The notes: a model not told the origin generated them from the letters alone. A stretch of DNA of 64,000 nucleotides from Bacteroides stercorirosoris (GCF_900142015.1 NZ_FQZN01000014.1:90056-154055), one strand, 5' to 3'. Shown: positions 10,011 to 19,533, counted from the stretch's first letter. A program made the numbers and translations.

Positions 10011-10157
10011 TAATGCCACACTTCAGCAAGTAAAATGCCACACTTGAATGAACACAATGCCACACTTCGTGATTGTTGAAGTGTGGCATCATCCTCATTA
10101 TAGTGTGGCATTTTACTTGCTGAAGTGTGGCATTATGACTACTCAGATGTGGCATTT
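10011..10157. repeat. Array of GTGTGGCATT words with nested hairpins
   Basis: Seven copies of a 10-12 base word occur in 147 bases: three as AATGCCACACTT, then four in the opposite orientation as AAGTGTGGCATT or near variants (the last has GATGTGGCATT). The outer arms, 10011-10044 and 10102-10135, are perfect 34-bp complements. Inside them 10057-10067 pairs with 10079-10089 around an 11-base loop. A second array with the same word lies at 53235-53381. The array fills the gap between asnB and the potA promoter. Confidence 0.9.
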
Positions 10158-10256
10158 CCCTCATACTGTTTCCCCTCGCTGCCAACAAACAACTAATGCT
10201 TTATATCTAAATATAACTTCTCTCCCCCTCCTCTTTCATATTCCCGATTAATTCCC

Positions 10257-10264
10257 TACCTTTG
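10257..10264 (+). promoter_or_regulatory. potA promoter -7 element
   Basis: TACCTTTG matches TAnnTTTG 65 bases before potA and just after the repeat array, so the pot operon probably has its own promoter. Confidence 0.6.
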
Positions 10265-10328
10265 CCCCGCTTTTTTCGAAAAAGCAGAATTCGTTCAATT
10301 CGTTTTTGGGTTAAACTTAATAACGCTT

Positions 10329-11753
10329 ATGCAAAAGTCTGACTGCATCATTGGTGTAGAGCACGTATCGAAATACTTCGGAGACAAAGCCGTACTGAAT
10401 GATGTAAACCTCTCTGTCCGTAAGGGCGAATTTGTAACTATCCTGGGACCCTCCGGCTGTGGCAAGACTACCTTGCTTCGCCTGATAGCCGGTTTCCAGA
10501 CCGCCTCGGAAGGCATCATCACCATCGGCGGACGTGACATCACCCAGACACCGCCGCACCAGCGACCGGTGAACACCGTCTTCCAGAAGTATGCTCTCTT
10601 CCCTCATCTGAATGTGTACAACAACATCGCCTTCGGACTGAAACTCAAGAAAATGCCCGAAGCCACTATCGGCAAGAAGGTGAAGCAAGCCCTCCGCATG
10701 GTAGGCATGACGGATTACGAAGACCGTGACGTCGACTCCCTCTCCGGCGGGCAACAGCAGCGCGTAGCCATCGCCCGCGCCATCGTCAACGAACCGGAAG
10801 TGTTGCTACTGGACGAACCCCTCGCCGCCCTCGACCTGAAAATGCGCAAGGACATGCAGATGGAACTGAAGGAGATGCACCAGAAGCTCGGCATCACCTT
10901 CATCTACGTCACCCACGACCAGGAAGAAGCCCTCACCCTGAGCGACACCATCGTCGTGATGAGCGAAGGCCGCATCCAGCAGATAGGTACCCCGACCGAC
11001 ATTTACAACGAGCCTATCAACTCTTTCGTTGCCGACTTCATCGGCGAGAGCAACATCCTGAACGGACTCATGCTCCAAGATAAATCCGTCTCCTTTGCCG
11101 GACACGAATTTGAGTGTGTGGACAAGGGCTTCGGCGTCAATACCCCTGTCGATGTCGTCCTCCGTCCCGAAGACATTTATATCTTCGAGCCTTCTGCCGC
11201 CGCCCAACTGACAGGCACCGTCACCTCCTGCATCTTCAAAGGCGTGCACTACGAAATGATGGTGCAGACCAACGAAGGTTACGAATTCATGGTGCAGGAC
11301 TATCACAGCTTCGAAGCCGGACGCCAGGTGGGCCTGCTCGTAAAGCCCTTCGATATCCACGTCATGAAGAAGGAACGCACCTGCAACACTTTCGCCGGAC
11401 GACTGATCGACGGACAGCACGTCGAGTTCCTCGGCTATACCTTTGAGTGCGCTGAAGTGCAAGGCATCGAGCCGGGCAGCGACGTACAGGTGGAGATTGA
11501 TTTCCAGAACGTCATCCTCGAAGATAACGAAGAAGACGGCCATCTGACTGGTGAAGTGAAATTCATCCTCTACAAAGGCAACCATTACCATCTCACCGTG
11601 TTTACGGACTGGGATGAAGATATCTTTGTCGACACCAACGACGTCTGGGACGACGGCGACCGCGTCGGCATCACCATCGCTCCGCAGAACATCCGGGTGA
11701 TGAAACCCTCTGCTATTGTTGAACCCACTAATAAGAAAGGAAGTGCTCAGTAA
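10329..11753 (+). CDS. potA: Polyamine-type ABC transporter ATP-binding protein
   Basis: A 474-residue cytoplasmic ATPase driving spermidine/putrescine-type import. Walker [10 protein letters not shown] is at about residues 39-47, the signature LSGGQQQR near 138, Walker B LLLDEP near 160, and the switch His in VTHDQEEA. Typical PotA proteins are about 370 residues. The extra 100 here come from a second copy of the TOBE-like C-terminal segment: [19 protein letters not shown]... and [19 protein letters not shown]... both end in an IxVMK phrase. Duplication within one chain is visible directly; a change in regulation or substrate sensing is inference. potB follows almost immediately. Confidence 0.93.
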   Translation: MQKSDCIIGVEHVSKYFGDKAVLNDVNLSVRKGEFVTILGPSGCGKTTLLRLIAGFQTASEGIITIGGRDITQTPPHQRPVNTVFQKYALFPHLNVYNNIAFGLKLKKMPEATIGKKVKQALRMVGMTDYEDRDVDSLSGGQQQRVAIARAIVNEPEVLLLDEPLAALDLKMRKDMQMELKEMHQKLGITFIYVTHDQEEALTLSDTIVVMSEGRIQQIGTPTDIYNEPINSFVADFIGESNILNGLMLQDKSVSFAGHEFECVDKGFGVNTPVDVVLRPEDIYIFEPSAAAQLTGTVTSCIFKGVHYEMMVQTNEGYEFMVQDYHSFEAGRQVGLLVKPFDIHVMKKERTCNTFAGRLIDGQHVEFLGYTFECAEVQGIEPGSDVQVEIDFQNVILEDNEEDGHLTGEVKFILYKGNHYHLTVFTDWDEDIFVDTNDVWDDGDRVGITIAPQNIRVMKPSAIVEPTNKKGSAQ

Positions 11754-11769
11754 TATATCCCGCTTCTTC

Positions 11770-12543
11770 ATGCGTCGCCGGAACTGGACTGTTCCCTACG
11801 CTCTGTTTCTCGTCATCTTCGTGGTGATGCCCTTGTTGCTCATTGTGCTCTATGCTTTCACGGACGCCGAGGGCGCGTTCACATTCGCCAACTTCCGCAA
11901 GTTCATGGTGCACCCCGAAGCCATCAACACATTTGTTTACTCCATCGGGATAGCCGTCATCACCACGCTGGCATGCTTCATACTGGGTTATCCCGCAGCT
12001 TATATCCTGAGTCAGAAACGCTTCAACACTTCCCAGACCATGGTTGTACTGTTCATCCTGCCTATGTGGGTGAACATCCTGATACGCACACTTGCCACCG
12101 TGGCGCTGTTCGACTTCCTCAACCTGCCGTTGGGCGAAGGTGCGCTGGTGTTCGGTATGGTCTACAACTTTCTGCCGTTCATGATATACCCCATCTACAA
12201 CACGTTGCAGAAGATGGACGGCAGTCTGATAGAAGCCGCCCAAGACTTGGGCGCTACGCCCCTGCAAGTGTTCCGGAAGGTGATTCTGCCCCTCTCCATG
12301 CCGGGCATCATGAGTGGCGTGGTGATGGTTTTCATGCCCACCGTCTCCACCTTTGCCATTGCCGAATTGCTGACAATGAACAATATCAAACTGTTCGGTA
12401 CCACCGTGCAGGAGAGCATTTATAACGGAATGTGGAACTACGGCGCTGCCCTGTCGCTCATCATGCTGTTGCTGATTGGCGTCACTGCCTTGTTTACGAA
12501 CGAGAACGACAGTGCTCAAAATGAAAGCGGAGGTGTGATATGA
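11770..12543 (+). CDS. potB: Polyamine-type ABC transporter permease 1
   Basis: An integral membrane permease with about six hydrophobic segments; 257 residues from ATG 11770 (MRRRNWTVPYALF). The reading frame stays open further upstream, and a GTG at 11743 would overlap potA; I prefer the ATG because the basic RRR stretch before the first helix matches PotB N-termini. The EAA coupling loop reads EAAQDLGATPLQVFRKVILP, the helix that docks on PotA. Its stop overlaps the start of potC (ATGA), so translation is probably coupled. Confidence 0.93.
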   Translation: MRRRNWTVPYALFLVIFVVMPLLLIVLYAFTDAEGAFTFANFRKFMVHPEAINTFVYSIGIAVITTLACFILGYPAAYILSQKRFNTSQTMVVLFILPMWVNILIRTLATVALFDFLNLPLGEGALVFGMVYNFLPFMIYPIYNTLQKMDGSLIEAAQDLGATPLQVFRKVILPLSMPGIMSGVVMVFMPTVSTFAIAELLTMNNIKLFGTTVQESIYNGMWNYGAALSLIMLLLIGVTALFTNENDSAQNESGGVI

Positions 12544-13331
12544 TGACACGTATATTTGCCAAAGGATATTTGTGGCTGCTGTTGGCGCTGCTCTATTCGC
12601 CCATCCTGATTATTATGATTTTCTCCTTCACCGAAGCCAAGGTGCTGGGCAATTGGACAGGGTTCTCCACCAAATTATACAGTTCACTCTTCACCGGCGG
12701 GATGCACCACTCGCTGATGAGTGCCATCTGGAACACATTTGCCATCGCGCTGATTGCGGCTACGGCATCTACCTTGCTGGGCAGCCTGGCAGCCATCGGC
12801 ATCTTCAACCTGCGTTCCCGTGCCCGGCAAGTGATGAACTTCACCAATGCCATACCGATGATGAATGCAGACATCATCACAGGTGTGTCGCTATTCCTGT
12901 TGTTTGTCAGCTTCGGCATCTCACAAGGATTCACAACGGTGGTGCTGGCACATATCACTTTCTGTACTCCGTATGTAGTGCTCAGTGTCATGCCCCGCCT
13001 GAAAAAGATGAATCAGAACGTTTACGAAGCCGCCCTCGACCTGGGCGCTACGCCTTTCCAGGCATTGCGGAAGGTTATCTTTCCGGAGATCCTGCCGGGA
13101 ATGATAAGCGGGTTCATCCTTGCTTTCACCCTTTCCATTGATGATTTCGCAGTGACCATTTTCACCATCGGAAACGAAGGTCTGGAAACGCTTTCCACCT
13201 ATATCTATGCCGATGCGCGCAAGGGGGGATTAACCCCGGAATTGCGCCCGCTGTCAACTATCATCTTCGTAACGGTGTTAGTGCTGCTGATTGTGATAAA
13301 CAAGAGAGCGGAACGTTCAAAGAAAGAATAA
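12540..13331 (+). CDS. potC: Polyamine-type ABC transporter permease 2
   Basis: The 263-residue partner permease, with the same fold as PotB. The EAA loop reads EAALDLGATPFQALRKVIFP at about residues 161-180. The DDFAVTIFT region after it is typical of PotC. It overlaps potB by four bases. The gene ends 10 bases before a long palindromic element that separates it from potD. Confidence 0.93.
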   Translation: MMTRIFAKGYLWLLLALLYSPILIIMIFSFTEAKVLGNWTGFSTKLYSSLFTGGMHHSLMSAIWNTFAIALIAATASTLLGSLAAIGIFNLRSRARQVMNFTNAIPMMNADIITGVSLFLLFVSFGISQGFTTVVLAHITFCTPYVVLSVMPRLKKMNQNVYEAALDLGATPFQALRKVIFPEILPGMISGFILAFTLSIDDFAVTIFTIGNEGLETLSTYIYADARKGGLTPELRPLSTIIFVTVLVLLIVINKRAERSKKE

Positions 13332-13340
13332 AAACAAAAA

Positions 13341-13503
13341 TGATAATTTAGCGGCTTTGCCGCTAAAAATTGACAATTAACAATTGACAATTGACAATTA
13401 CCATTCGGAACGATTGTTTAAGCACAATATAGCGCAGCCTAATTGTTAATTGTCAATTGTCAATTGTCAATTTTTAGCGGGCATCCGCCCGCTAAATTAT
13501 CAT
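13341..13503. repeat. Long compound palindrome, copy A, between potC and potD
   Basis: The element begins TGATAATTTAGCGG and ends with the complement CCGCTAAATTATCA. Each end holds its own short hairpin (TTTAGCGGC-TTT-GCCGCTAAA on the left, a GCGGGC/GCCCGC version on the right). Between them, reiterated CAATTGACAATT-type words form a long stem around an asymmetric core of about 45 bases (about 13401-13445, containing TAGCGCAGCCTA). The core recurs exactly, in reverse orientation, in copy B at 24748-24916. It sits inside the pot gene cluster, so it may limit or process the transcript. Confidence 0.88.
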
Positions 13504-13525
13504 TTACCACATAATCATATCAACA

Positions 13526-14839
13526 ATGAAGAAATACATACCCCTCCTCCTCTGCATCCTTCTTCTCGCTTCTTGCACCAGCTCCGGCGAGAAACGTAGC
13601 CGTGTCCTCAAAGTCTACAACTGGGCTGACTACATCGACGAGAATGTCCTTGCCGAATTCCCCGCCTGGTACAAAGAACAAACAGGCGAAGACATCCGCA
13701 TCATCTACCAGGTATTCGACATCAACGAAATCATGCTCACCAAAATCGAGCGTGGGCAGGAAGACTTCGACCTCATATGCCCCTCGGAATACATCATTGA
13801 GCGTATGTTGAAAAAGGATCTCCTCCTCCCCATCAACCGCGACTTCGGCAAAACCCCGGATTACATCCCCAACATCTCCCCTTACATCCGGAAAGAACTG
13901 GAGAAAATCAGCCAGCCCGGCCGCCACACCAACGACTACGTTGTTCCCTATATGTGGGGTACTGCCGGCATTCTCTATAACAAGAAGTTCAAAACCCTCG
14001 AAGAAGTCAGCACCTGGGGATGCCTTTGGGATGCCGTCAACCGTGGTAAAATCTTGATGAAGGACAGTTACCGCGACGCTTACGGAACTGCCATCATCTA
14101 CGCCCACGCCCGCCAGCTTGCCGACAGCACCATCACCGTGGAACAACTGATGAACGATAATTCCCCCGAAGCCATCGCCTTGGCAGAGCAATATCTGAAA
14201 TCCATGAAACCCAATATCGCCGGGTGGGAAGCCGACTTCGGCAAAGAGATGATGACCAAGAACAAGGCATGGCTCAACCTCACATGGAGCGGTGATGCCG
14301 TCTGGGCCATCGAAGAAGCCGAAGCTGTGGGTGTCAGCCTCGATTATACGGTTCCCCGCGAAGGCAGCAACATCTGGTACGATGGCTGGGCCATCCCCAA
14401 GTACGCCCGCAACGTGAAAGCCGCCAGTTACTTCATCAACTACCTTTGCCAACCGGACATTGCCCTGCGCAACATGGATGCCATAGGTTACGTCAGTGCC
14501 GTAGCAACCGCCGAAATCATGGAGGCAAAGATTGATACGACTCTTGAACAGTTCTCCGACCTCAGCTACTTCTTTGGCCCCGGAGCAGACAGCATTCAAA
14601 TCAATCCTATCCAGTACCCCGACCGTCAAGTAGTAGAGCGCTGTGCCATGATCCGCGACTTTGGCGACCGCACGGAACTCGTCCTTGAAATGTGGAGCCG
14701 CGTCAAAGGTGATAATCTGAACACTGGTATTGTGCTCCTTATCTTTGCCGTTTTCGGTGCACTATTTGTCTGGATTGTATGGAAACGGATCAGTATCTAT
14801 AAGCAGAAGAAACGCCATCGCCGTCGCAGACGGAGATAG
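13526..14839 (+). CDS. potD: Polyamine-binding lipoprotein with C-terminal membrane anchor
   Basis: A 437-residue periplasmic-type solute-binding protein of the PotD/PotF class. The signal peptide ends in the lipobox LLAS-C (Cys17), and the mature part starts with the family phrase LKVYNWADYIDENVL. Residues near YMWGTAGILYNK and GDAVWAIEEAEA are the usual ligand-domain segments. Unusually, the C-terminus continues into one hydrophobic helix (about residues 404-421) followed by a strongly basic tail ending in six Arg. A lipid anchor plus a transmembrane anchor is not normal for PotD. It is the last gene of the pot cluster, after the 13341-13503 palindrome. Confidence 0.9.
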   Translation: MKKYIPLLLCILLLASCTSSGEKRSRVLKVYNWADYIDENVLAEFPAWYKEQTGEDIRIIYQVFDINEIMLTKIERGQEDFDLICPSEYIIERMLKKDLLLPINRDFGKTPDYIPNISPYIRKELEKISQPGRHTNDYVVPYMWGTAGILYNKKFKTLEEVSTWGCLWDAVNRGKILMKDSYRDAYGTAIIYAHARQLADSTITVEQLMNDNSPEAIALAEQYLKSMKPNIAGWEADFGKEMMTKNKAWLNLTWSGDAVWAIEEAEAVGVSLDYTVPREGSNIWYDGWAIPKYARNVKAASYFINYLCQPDIALRNMDAIGYVSAVATAEIMEAKIDTTLEQFSDLSYFFGPGADSIQINPIQYPDRQVVERCAMIRDFGDRTELVLEMWSRVKGDNLNTGIVLLIFAVFGALFVWIVWKRISIYKQKKRHRRRRRR

Positions 14840-14900
14840 TAGTTATTAAATATTATCGAATTATTTCGTAACTTGCAACGAATTTAAAAATCACGCACCT

Positions 14901-15671
14901 ATGAAACTGAAAAACCTTTTATTCGCCTCTATCCTGACTATTGCCGCATACGGCACTGTACAGGCACAAAACACCCAAGTTATCGCCCACCGTGGCTTCT
15001 GGAAAACTGACGGCTCCGCCCAAAACAGCATTGCCGCTCTGGTGAAAGCCGACTCCATCAACTCTTACGGCTCCGAGTTCGACGTATGGCTCACTGCCGA
15101 CAATAAGCTCATCGTAGACCATGACGGTGTCTTTAAGGGTGTCCGCATGGAAACATCCACCAAGAAAGAGTGTACTTCCATCATTCTCGATAATGGGGAA
15201 AACCTCCCAACCCTGAAACAATACCTCAGCAAAGCCAAGCAACTGAAAACCCGTCTGATCCTGGAGCTTAAAGCACATAAAACTCCCGAACAGGAAACCC
15301 GAGCCGTAAAACAAATCGTGAAAATGATAAAGAAAATGGGCCTGGCAGACCGCACCGAGTACATCACCTTCTCCCGCCACGCCTGCAAAGAGTTCATCCG
15401 TCTCGCCCCGAAAGGCACTCCCGTCTACTATCTGGAAGGCGACCTCAGCCCGAAAGAGTTGAAAGAATGGGGATGCGCCGGCCCCGACTATCACTTCAGT
15501 GTATTCAAAAAACACCCCGAATGGATTAAAGAATGTCACGACCTCGGCATGAAAGTGAATGCCTGGACAGTGAACGATGCCAAAGACATGGAATGGCTTA
15601 TCGGCGAAGGCGTGGACTTTATCACAACCAATGAGCCTGTATTATTGCAGGAGATATTGAAAAGGAAATAA
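14901..15671 (+). CDS. Glycerophosphodiester phosphodiesterase family protein
   Basis: A 256-residue exported enzyme that hydrolyses glycerophosphodiesters to glycerol-3-phosphate and an alcohol. A Sec signal peptide (first about 22 residues, ending VQA) precedes IAHRGFW, whose HR is catalytic. Metal and catalytic residues follow in GSEFDVWLTADNKLIVDHDG (Glu, Asp, His). The C-terminal VNAWTVND and ITTNEP phrases are also family hallmarks. It lies 61 bases after potD on the same strand and could be cotranscribed; a terminator follows 60 bases downstream. Confidence 0.92.
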   Translation: MKLKNLLFASILTIAAYGTVQAQNTQVIAHRGFWKTDGSAQNSIAALVKADSINSYGSEFDVWLTADNKLIVDHDGVFKGVRMETSTKKECTSIILDNGENLPTLKQYLSKAKQLKTRLILELKAHKTPEQETRAVKQIVKMIKKMGLADRTEYITFSRHACKEFIRLAPKGTPVYYLEGDLSPKELKEWGCAGPDYHFSVFKKHPEWIKECHDLGMKVNAWTVNDAKDMEWLIGEGVDFITTNEPVLLQEILKRK

Positions 15672-15730
15672 CTTTTTTAAAGATAGTAACAAGGTGTTTC
15701 CTGAAATACATTTAGTCACCAAAAAACAAT

Positions 15731-15770
15731 AAAACCGTTTCATAATGTCATTTATGAAATGGTTTTTTCA
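15731..15770 (+). terminator. Rho-independent terminator after the phosphodiesterase gene
   Basis: AAAACCGTTTCATAA (15731-15745) pairs with TTATGAAATGGTTTT (15752-15766), with one G-U pair and a six-base loop, followed by a T-rich run. The remainder of 15672-15989 is AT-rich with no gene seen. Confidence 0.85.
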
Positions 15771-15989
15771 TTCCATAAACTTCACTTTTCTGCAAAAACC
15801 AAGCATTTACCTCCTTTTTCACACAGAATGAATATGCAGAAAGAATTCCATAAATAACAAATCCACTAAATATCCCCCTGCAAACTTTTAAATTGAAACT
15901 TGAATAGTGTATATTTGCAGCGACTGAAAGATTAGACTCCTAAAATAGAAATAAGGTATTGTTTTTATTAAATAACAATCAAAATGTCG

Positions 15990-15997
15990 TATCTTTG
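15990..15997 (+). promoter_or_regulatory. dapF promoter -7 element
   Basis: TATCTTTG matches the -7 consensus. It lies inside the longest open frame for dapF, so the transcript starts after the most upstream ATG (15984). This argues for the start at 16047. Confidence 0.65.
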
Positions 15998-16046
15998 CAT
16001 CGTGATTAAAACAAAAGGAAACATTAATTCACCAACAGAGTACAAA

Positions 16047-16862
16047 ATGACAAGAATGATTAAATTCACCAAGATGCACGGAGCGGGTAACGACTACATC
16101 TATGTAGACACCACGAAATACCCCATCGAAAGTCCTGAAAAGCTTTCGGTTATATGGAGCGCCCCGCACACAGGAATTGGAAGTGACGGTCTGGTACTTA
16201 TCGGCAGTTCGGACAAGGCTGATTTCAGCATGCGCATCTTCAATGCGGATGGTTCCGAAGCCAAAATGTGTGGTAACGCCAGCCGTTGCATCGGCAAATA
16301 CCTATATGAATATGGATTGACCTCAAAGCCAGCAGTCACCCTCGATACCCTTTCGGGCATCAAAGTGCTGAAGCTCCACATAAAAGACGGAAAAGTAGAT
16401 ACCGTCACCGTGGACATGGGCATCCCTACCGGTATGCAGGAGCAAACCGTAGAAGCCGACGGACGGAAATTCACCGGGACCACCGTCTCAATGGGAAATC
16501 CGCATCTGGTAATCTTCGTAGATGATATAAAGGAAATAGACCTCGAAAGTATCGGCCCGAAACTGGAAAACTACCCGTCATTCCCCGGACGAATCAATGT
16601 AGAGTTCGCCCAGATACTTGAAGACGGCAAAATCCGGATGCGGGTATGGGAAAGAGGTTCGGGCGTCACCCAAGCCTGCGGAACAGGAGCTTGCGCCACC
16701 GCCGTAGCCGCCGCCCTCACAGGAAGAGCCGGAAGATCATCAGACATCATCATGGATGGAGGCACACTCACCATCGAGTGGGACGAAAAAAACGGGCACG
16801 TAATGATGACCGGAGGAGCGGTCCGGGTATTCGATGGGGAGATAGAGATAATTAACGCTTAA
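16047..16862 (+). CDS. dapF: Diaminopimelate epimerase
   Basis: A 271-residue cytoplasmic enzyme that converts LL-diaminopimelate to meso-diaminopimelate for lysine and peptidoglycan. It starts [17 protein letters not shown], the N-terminal signature. The two active-site Cys are in [10 protein letters not shown] and [10 protein letters not shown]. An ATG 63 bases upstream is excluded by the promoter at 15990-15997; the ATG at 16056 is an alternative start. dapL follows 14 bases later, so the two consecutive steps of the DapL pathway are cotranscribed. Confidence 0.96.
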   Translation: MTRMIKFTKMHGAGNDYIYVDTTKYPIESPEKLSVIWSAPHTGIGSDGLVLIGSSDKADFSMRIFNADGSEAKMCGNASRCIGKYLYEYGLTSKPAVTLDTLSGIKVLKLHIKDGKVDTVTVDMGIPTGMQEQTVEADGRKFTGTTVSMGNPHLVIFVDDIKEIDLESIGPKLENYPSFPGRINVEFAQILEDGKIRMRVWERGSGVTQACGTGACATAVAAALTGRAGRSSDIIMDGGTLTIEWDEKNGHVMMTGGAVRVFDGEIEIINA

Positions 16863-16876
16863 AACAACAAGAAAGT

Positions 16877-18109
16877 ATGGCATTAGTAAACGAACATTTT
16901 TTGAAATTACCGGGAAGTTATTTATTTTCAGACATAGCTAAAAAGGTGAATACTTTCAGGATAACACACCCTAAGCAAGAAGTCATCCGTCTGGGTATCG
17001 GCGACGTTACCCGGCCACTGCCACCGGCCTGCATCGAGGCGATGCACAAGGCGGTGGACGAGATGGCAAACGGGAAGACTTTCCGCGGCTACGGCCCCGA
17101 ACAGGGATACGATTTTCTGATTGAGGCCATCATCAAGCACGATTACGCCCCGAGAGGTATTCATTTCAGCCCTACGGAAGTGTTCGTCAATGATGGAGCC
17201 AAGAGCGATACGGGTAACATCGGAGATATCCTCCGCCACGACAACAGCGTGGGAGTGACCGACCCCATCTACCCGGTATACATAGACAGCAATGTGATGT
17301 GCGGCCGTGCCGGAGTGCTGGAAGAAGACGGCAAATGGAGCAACGTGACCTACATGCCCTGTACCGCCGAAAACAACTTCGTCCCCGAGATACCGGACAA
17401 GCGCATCGACATCGTTTATCTCTGTTACCCTAACAACCCGACGGGAACCACACTGACGAAACCTCAGTTAAAGAAATGGGTGGATTACGCACTTGCCAAC
17501 GACACCCTCATCCTGTTTGATGCGGCATACGAGGCATTCATACAAGAAAAAGATGTGCCCCACTCCATCTACGAGATAAAAGGAGCCAAAAAATGTGCCA
17601 TCGAATTCCGCAGCTTCTCAAAAACAGCCGGATTCACCGGGGTACGTTGTGGATATACCGTGGTTCCGAAAGAACTGACAGCCGCCACACTGACCGGTGA
17701 TCGCATCGCACTGAACCGCCTGTGGAACCGCCGTCAATGCACCAAGTTCAACGGCACCAGCTACATCACCCAACGGGCTGCCGAGGCCATATATACCCCG
17801 GAGGGCAAACGACAGATAAAGGAAAACATCGATTACTATATGAACAACGCCCGGACGATGAAAGAAGGTCTGGAAGCAGCCGGACTGAAAGTGTACGGCG
17901 GCGTAAATGCCCCTTACATCTGGCTGAAAACACCGAACGGAGTCGGTTCGTGGCGATTCTTTGAACAAATGTTGTACGAGGCCAACGTGGTGGGGACACC
18001 CGGCGTAGGTTTCGGTCCCAGCGGAGAGGGTTACATCCGGCTGACTGCTTTCGGCAATCACGAAGATTGCACGGAGGCGATGAAGAGAATCAGAAAATGG
18101 TTGATGTAG
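16877..18109 (+). CDS. dapL: LL-diaminopimelate aminotransferase
   Basis: A 410-residue class I/II PLP aminotransferase that makes LL-diaminopimelate directly from tetrahydrodipicolinate and glutamate, bypassing the succinylase or acetylase branches. [20 protein letters not shown] at the start is characteristic of DapL. The PLP lysine lies in [17 protein letters not shown] (about residue 249), and CYPNNPTG provides the cofactor-contact Asn. It is immediately downstream of dapF, which uses its product. Confidence 0.96.
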   Translation: MALVNEHFLKLPGSYLFSDIAKKVNTFRITHPKQEVIRLGIGDVTRPLPPACIEAMHKAVDEMANGKTFRGYGPEQGYDFLIEAIIKHDYAPRGIHFSPTEVFVNDGAKSDTGNIGDILRHDNSVGVTDPIYPVYIDSNVMCGRAGVLEEDGKWSNVTYMPCTAENNFVPEIPDKRIDIVYLCYPNNPTGTTLTKPQLKKWVDYALANDTLILFDAAYEAFIQEKDVPHSIYEIKGAKKCAIEFRSFSKTAGFTGVRCGYTVVPKELTAATLTGDRIALNRLWNRRQCTKFNGTSYITQRAAEAIYTPEGKRQIKENIDYYMNNARTMKEGLEAAGLKVYGGVNAPYIWLKTPNGVGSWRFFEQMLYEANVVGTPGVGFGPSGEGYIRLTAFGNHEDCTEAMKRIRKWLM

Positions 18110-18240
18110 AGAGAAGAGATGATTCGACAAGCTCAGCATGACAGATGGCATCGACTTACAGAAAACATTATACTTAAATAACAGCTGTTTCACCGGACTG
18201 ATCATCCGCAATTTTTCTAAATTTAAAAAGGTAAAAGGAT

Positions 18241-18960
18241 ATGGAAACAAAAAGCGTAAAATTGAAGGCAATAGCAATCGCATTATTATCAGTAGCCCTG
18301 CCCTTCACGGCAAAGGCACAGGACAAAGTGGAAGCATCAGTCGGTGCCGACCTGGTAAGTGGTTACATCTGGCGCGGCACGGACTGCGGCGGAGTGAGCA
18401 TTCAGCCCAGCATGTCGGTAGGATATAAAGGCCTGTCACTGACGGCATGGGGTTCGGTAGGAATCGACAAAGACGATGCCAGGGAAATTGACCTTACACT
18501 GGGCTACAGCACAGGCGGTTTCAGCGTGGCAGTCACCGATTACTGGTTCTCCTATCACAAAGAAGACGGTGGATATACGGGAGATTACTTCAAGTATGGT
18601 GCACACAGCACGGCACATATCTTTGAAGCGACTCTGGGATACGACTTCGGCCCTTTGGCACTAAGCTGGAACACTTATTTTGCCGGTGACGACTACACGA
18701 AAGAAAATGGTGACAGAGCCTATTCCACTTATGTAGGCATCAGCGCCCCTTTCAAACTGGGTGGTCTGGATTGGTCGGCAGAAGTAGGTTTCACCCCGTG
18801 GGAAGGTGCATATGCCGACAAATTCAACGTCACCAACCTCACACTGAAAGCTGAAAAAGAGATCAAATTCAGTGACTCCTTCTCACTGCCCACTTTCGCG
18901 CAGTTGACGTTCAATCCCCATACACAGGGAGCTTACTTCGCAGTGGGAGTTAGTTTTTAA
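18241..18960 (+). CDS. Outer-membrane beta-barrel protein, TorF-like
   Basis: A 239-residue exported protein with a Sec signal peptide (about 26 residues, ending AKAQ). The mature part has alternating hydrophobic and polar strands, aromatic girdle residues, and the start EASVGADLVSGYIWRG that I associate with the TorF-like putative porin family. It ends in a terminal Phe (GVSF), the usual outer-membrane assembly signal. The gene sits 131 bases after dapL and ahead of the P-II/amt/glnN block. The substrate cannot be read from the sequence; a link to nitrogen compounds is only suggested by position. Confidence 0.75.
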   Translation: METKSVKLKAIAIALLSVALPFTAKAQDKVEASVGADLVSGYIWRGTDCGGVSIQPSMSVGYKGLSLTAWGSVGIDKDDAREIDLTLGYSTGGFSVAVTDYWFSYHKEDGGYTGDYFKYGAHSTAHIFEATLGYDFGPLALSWNTYFAGDDYTKENGDRAYSTYVGISAPFKLGGLDWSAEVGFTPWEGAYADKFNVTNLTLKAEKEIKFSDSFSLPTFAQLTFNPHTQGAYFAVGVSF

Positions 18961-19048
18961 AGAAGAATAAACAGGTATTAGGTATTTACAGATGCGCCGA
19001 ATGGCAAATCGTAAATCGTAAATTGTCTAATCGTAAATATAGTAAGGT

Positions 19049-19405
19049 ATGAAAAAGATTGAAGCAATTATCCGTAAGACCAAATTCGAGGATGTAAAGG
19101 ACGCATTGCTCGAAGCGGACATCGAATGGTTCTCCTACTACGACGTAAGAGGTATAGGAAAATCACGCCAGGCCCGCATCTACCGCGGTGTAATGTACGA
19201 CACCAGTTCCATTGAACGTATCCTGGTCTCCATCGTGGTACGAGACAAGAATGCGGAAAAGACCGTGCAAGCCATCATCAAGTCCGCACAAACCGGAGAA
19301 ATCGGCGATGGACGTATCTTCGTCATTCCCATTGAAGACGCCATCCGCATCCGCACTGCCGAAAGGGGCGACATCGCACTCTATAATGCCGAACAAGAAA
19401 GATAG
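19049..19405 (+). CDS. glnK: P-II family nitrogen regulatory protein
   Basis: A 118-residue trimeric signal protein that senses 2-oxoglutarate and ATP/ADP and usually gates the ammonium transporter. It opens KKIEAIIRKTKFEDVKDAL and has TGEIGDGRIFVIPIEDAIRIRT near the C-terminus, both strongly P-II. The T-loop (about residues 36-55) reads GIGKSRQARIYRGVMYDT. It departs from the enteric RGAEY pattern, so uridylylation at Tyr51 cannot be assumed; Tyr45 and Tyr50 are nearby. The following amt gene supports a GlnK role. Both genes lie ahead of glnN. Confidence 0.93.
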   Translation: MKKIEAIIRKTKFEDVKDALLEADIEWFSYYDVRGIGKSRQARIYRGVMYDTSSIERILVSIVVRDKNAEKTVQAIIKSAQTGEIGDGRIFVIPIEDAIRIRTAERGDIALYNAEQER

Positions 19406-19446
19406 GCAGCTACAAACCACAACAAAAAAGTGAGCGATGCACTACC

Positions 19447-19488
19447 TTATAAGGGAGAAGCTCACGCCCTTGTAAGGGAGAAGCTCAC
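19447..19488. repeat. Direct repeat of 19 bases upstream of amt
   Basis: Copies at 19447-19465 and 19470-19488 differ at one position (TTATAAGGG versus TTGTAAGGG, both followed by AGAAGCTCAC). A GTGAGC word upstream (about 19431) could pair with either GCTCAC. The site lies in the 128-base gap before amt, so alternative hairpins or paired protein-binding sites are possible. Confidence 0.7.
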
Positions 19489-19533
19489 TATAGAAAGACA
19501 AAGAATACAAGTACAACAAAAAGCAAAAAACTT

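Noticed and set aside
10011..10157. CRISPR array
   Set aside because: The words occur in both orientations with short irregular spacers and no cas gene is nearby.
10048..10251. Short frames through the GTGTGGCATT array
   Set aside because: They arise from the repeated words being open in some frames on both strands; no start context or family.
15984..16046. Upstream start of dapF adding 21 residues ([12 protein letters not shown]...)
   Set aside because: A consensus -7 element at 15990-15997 lies within this segment, so it is probably not transcribed.
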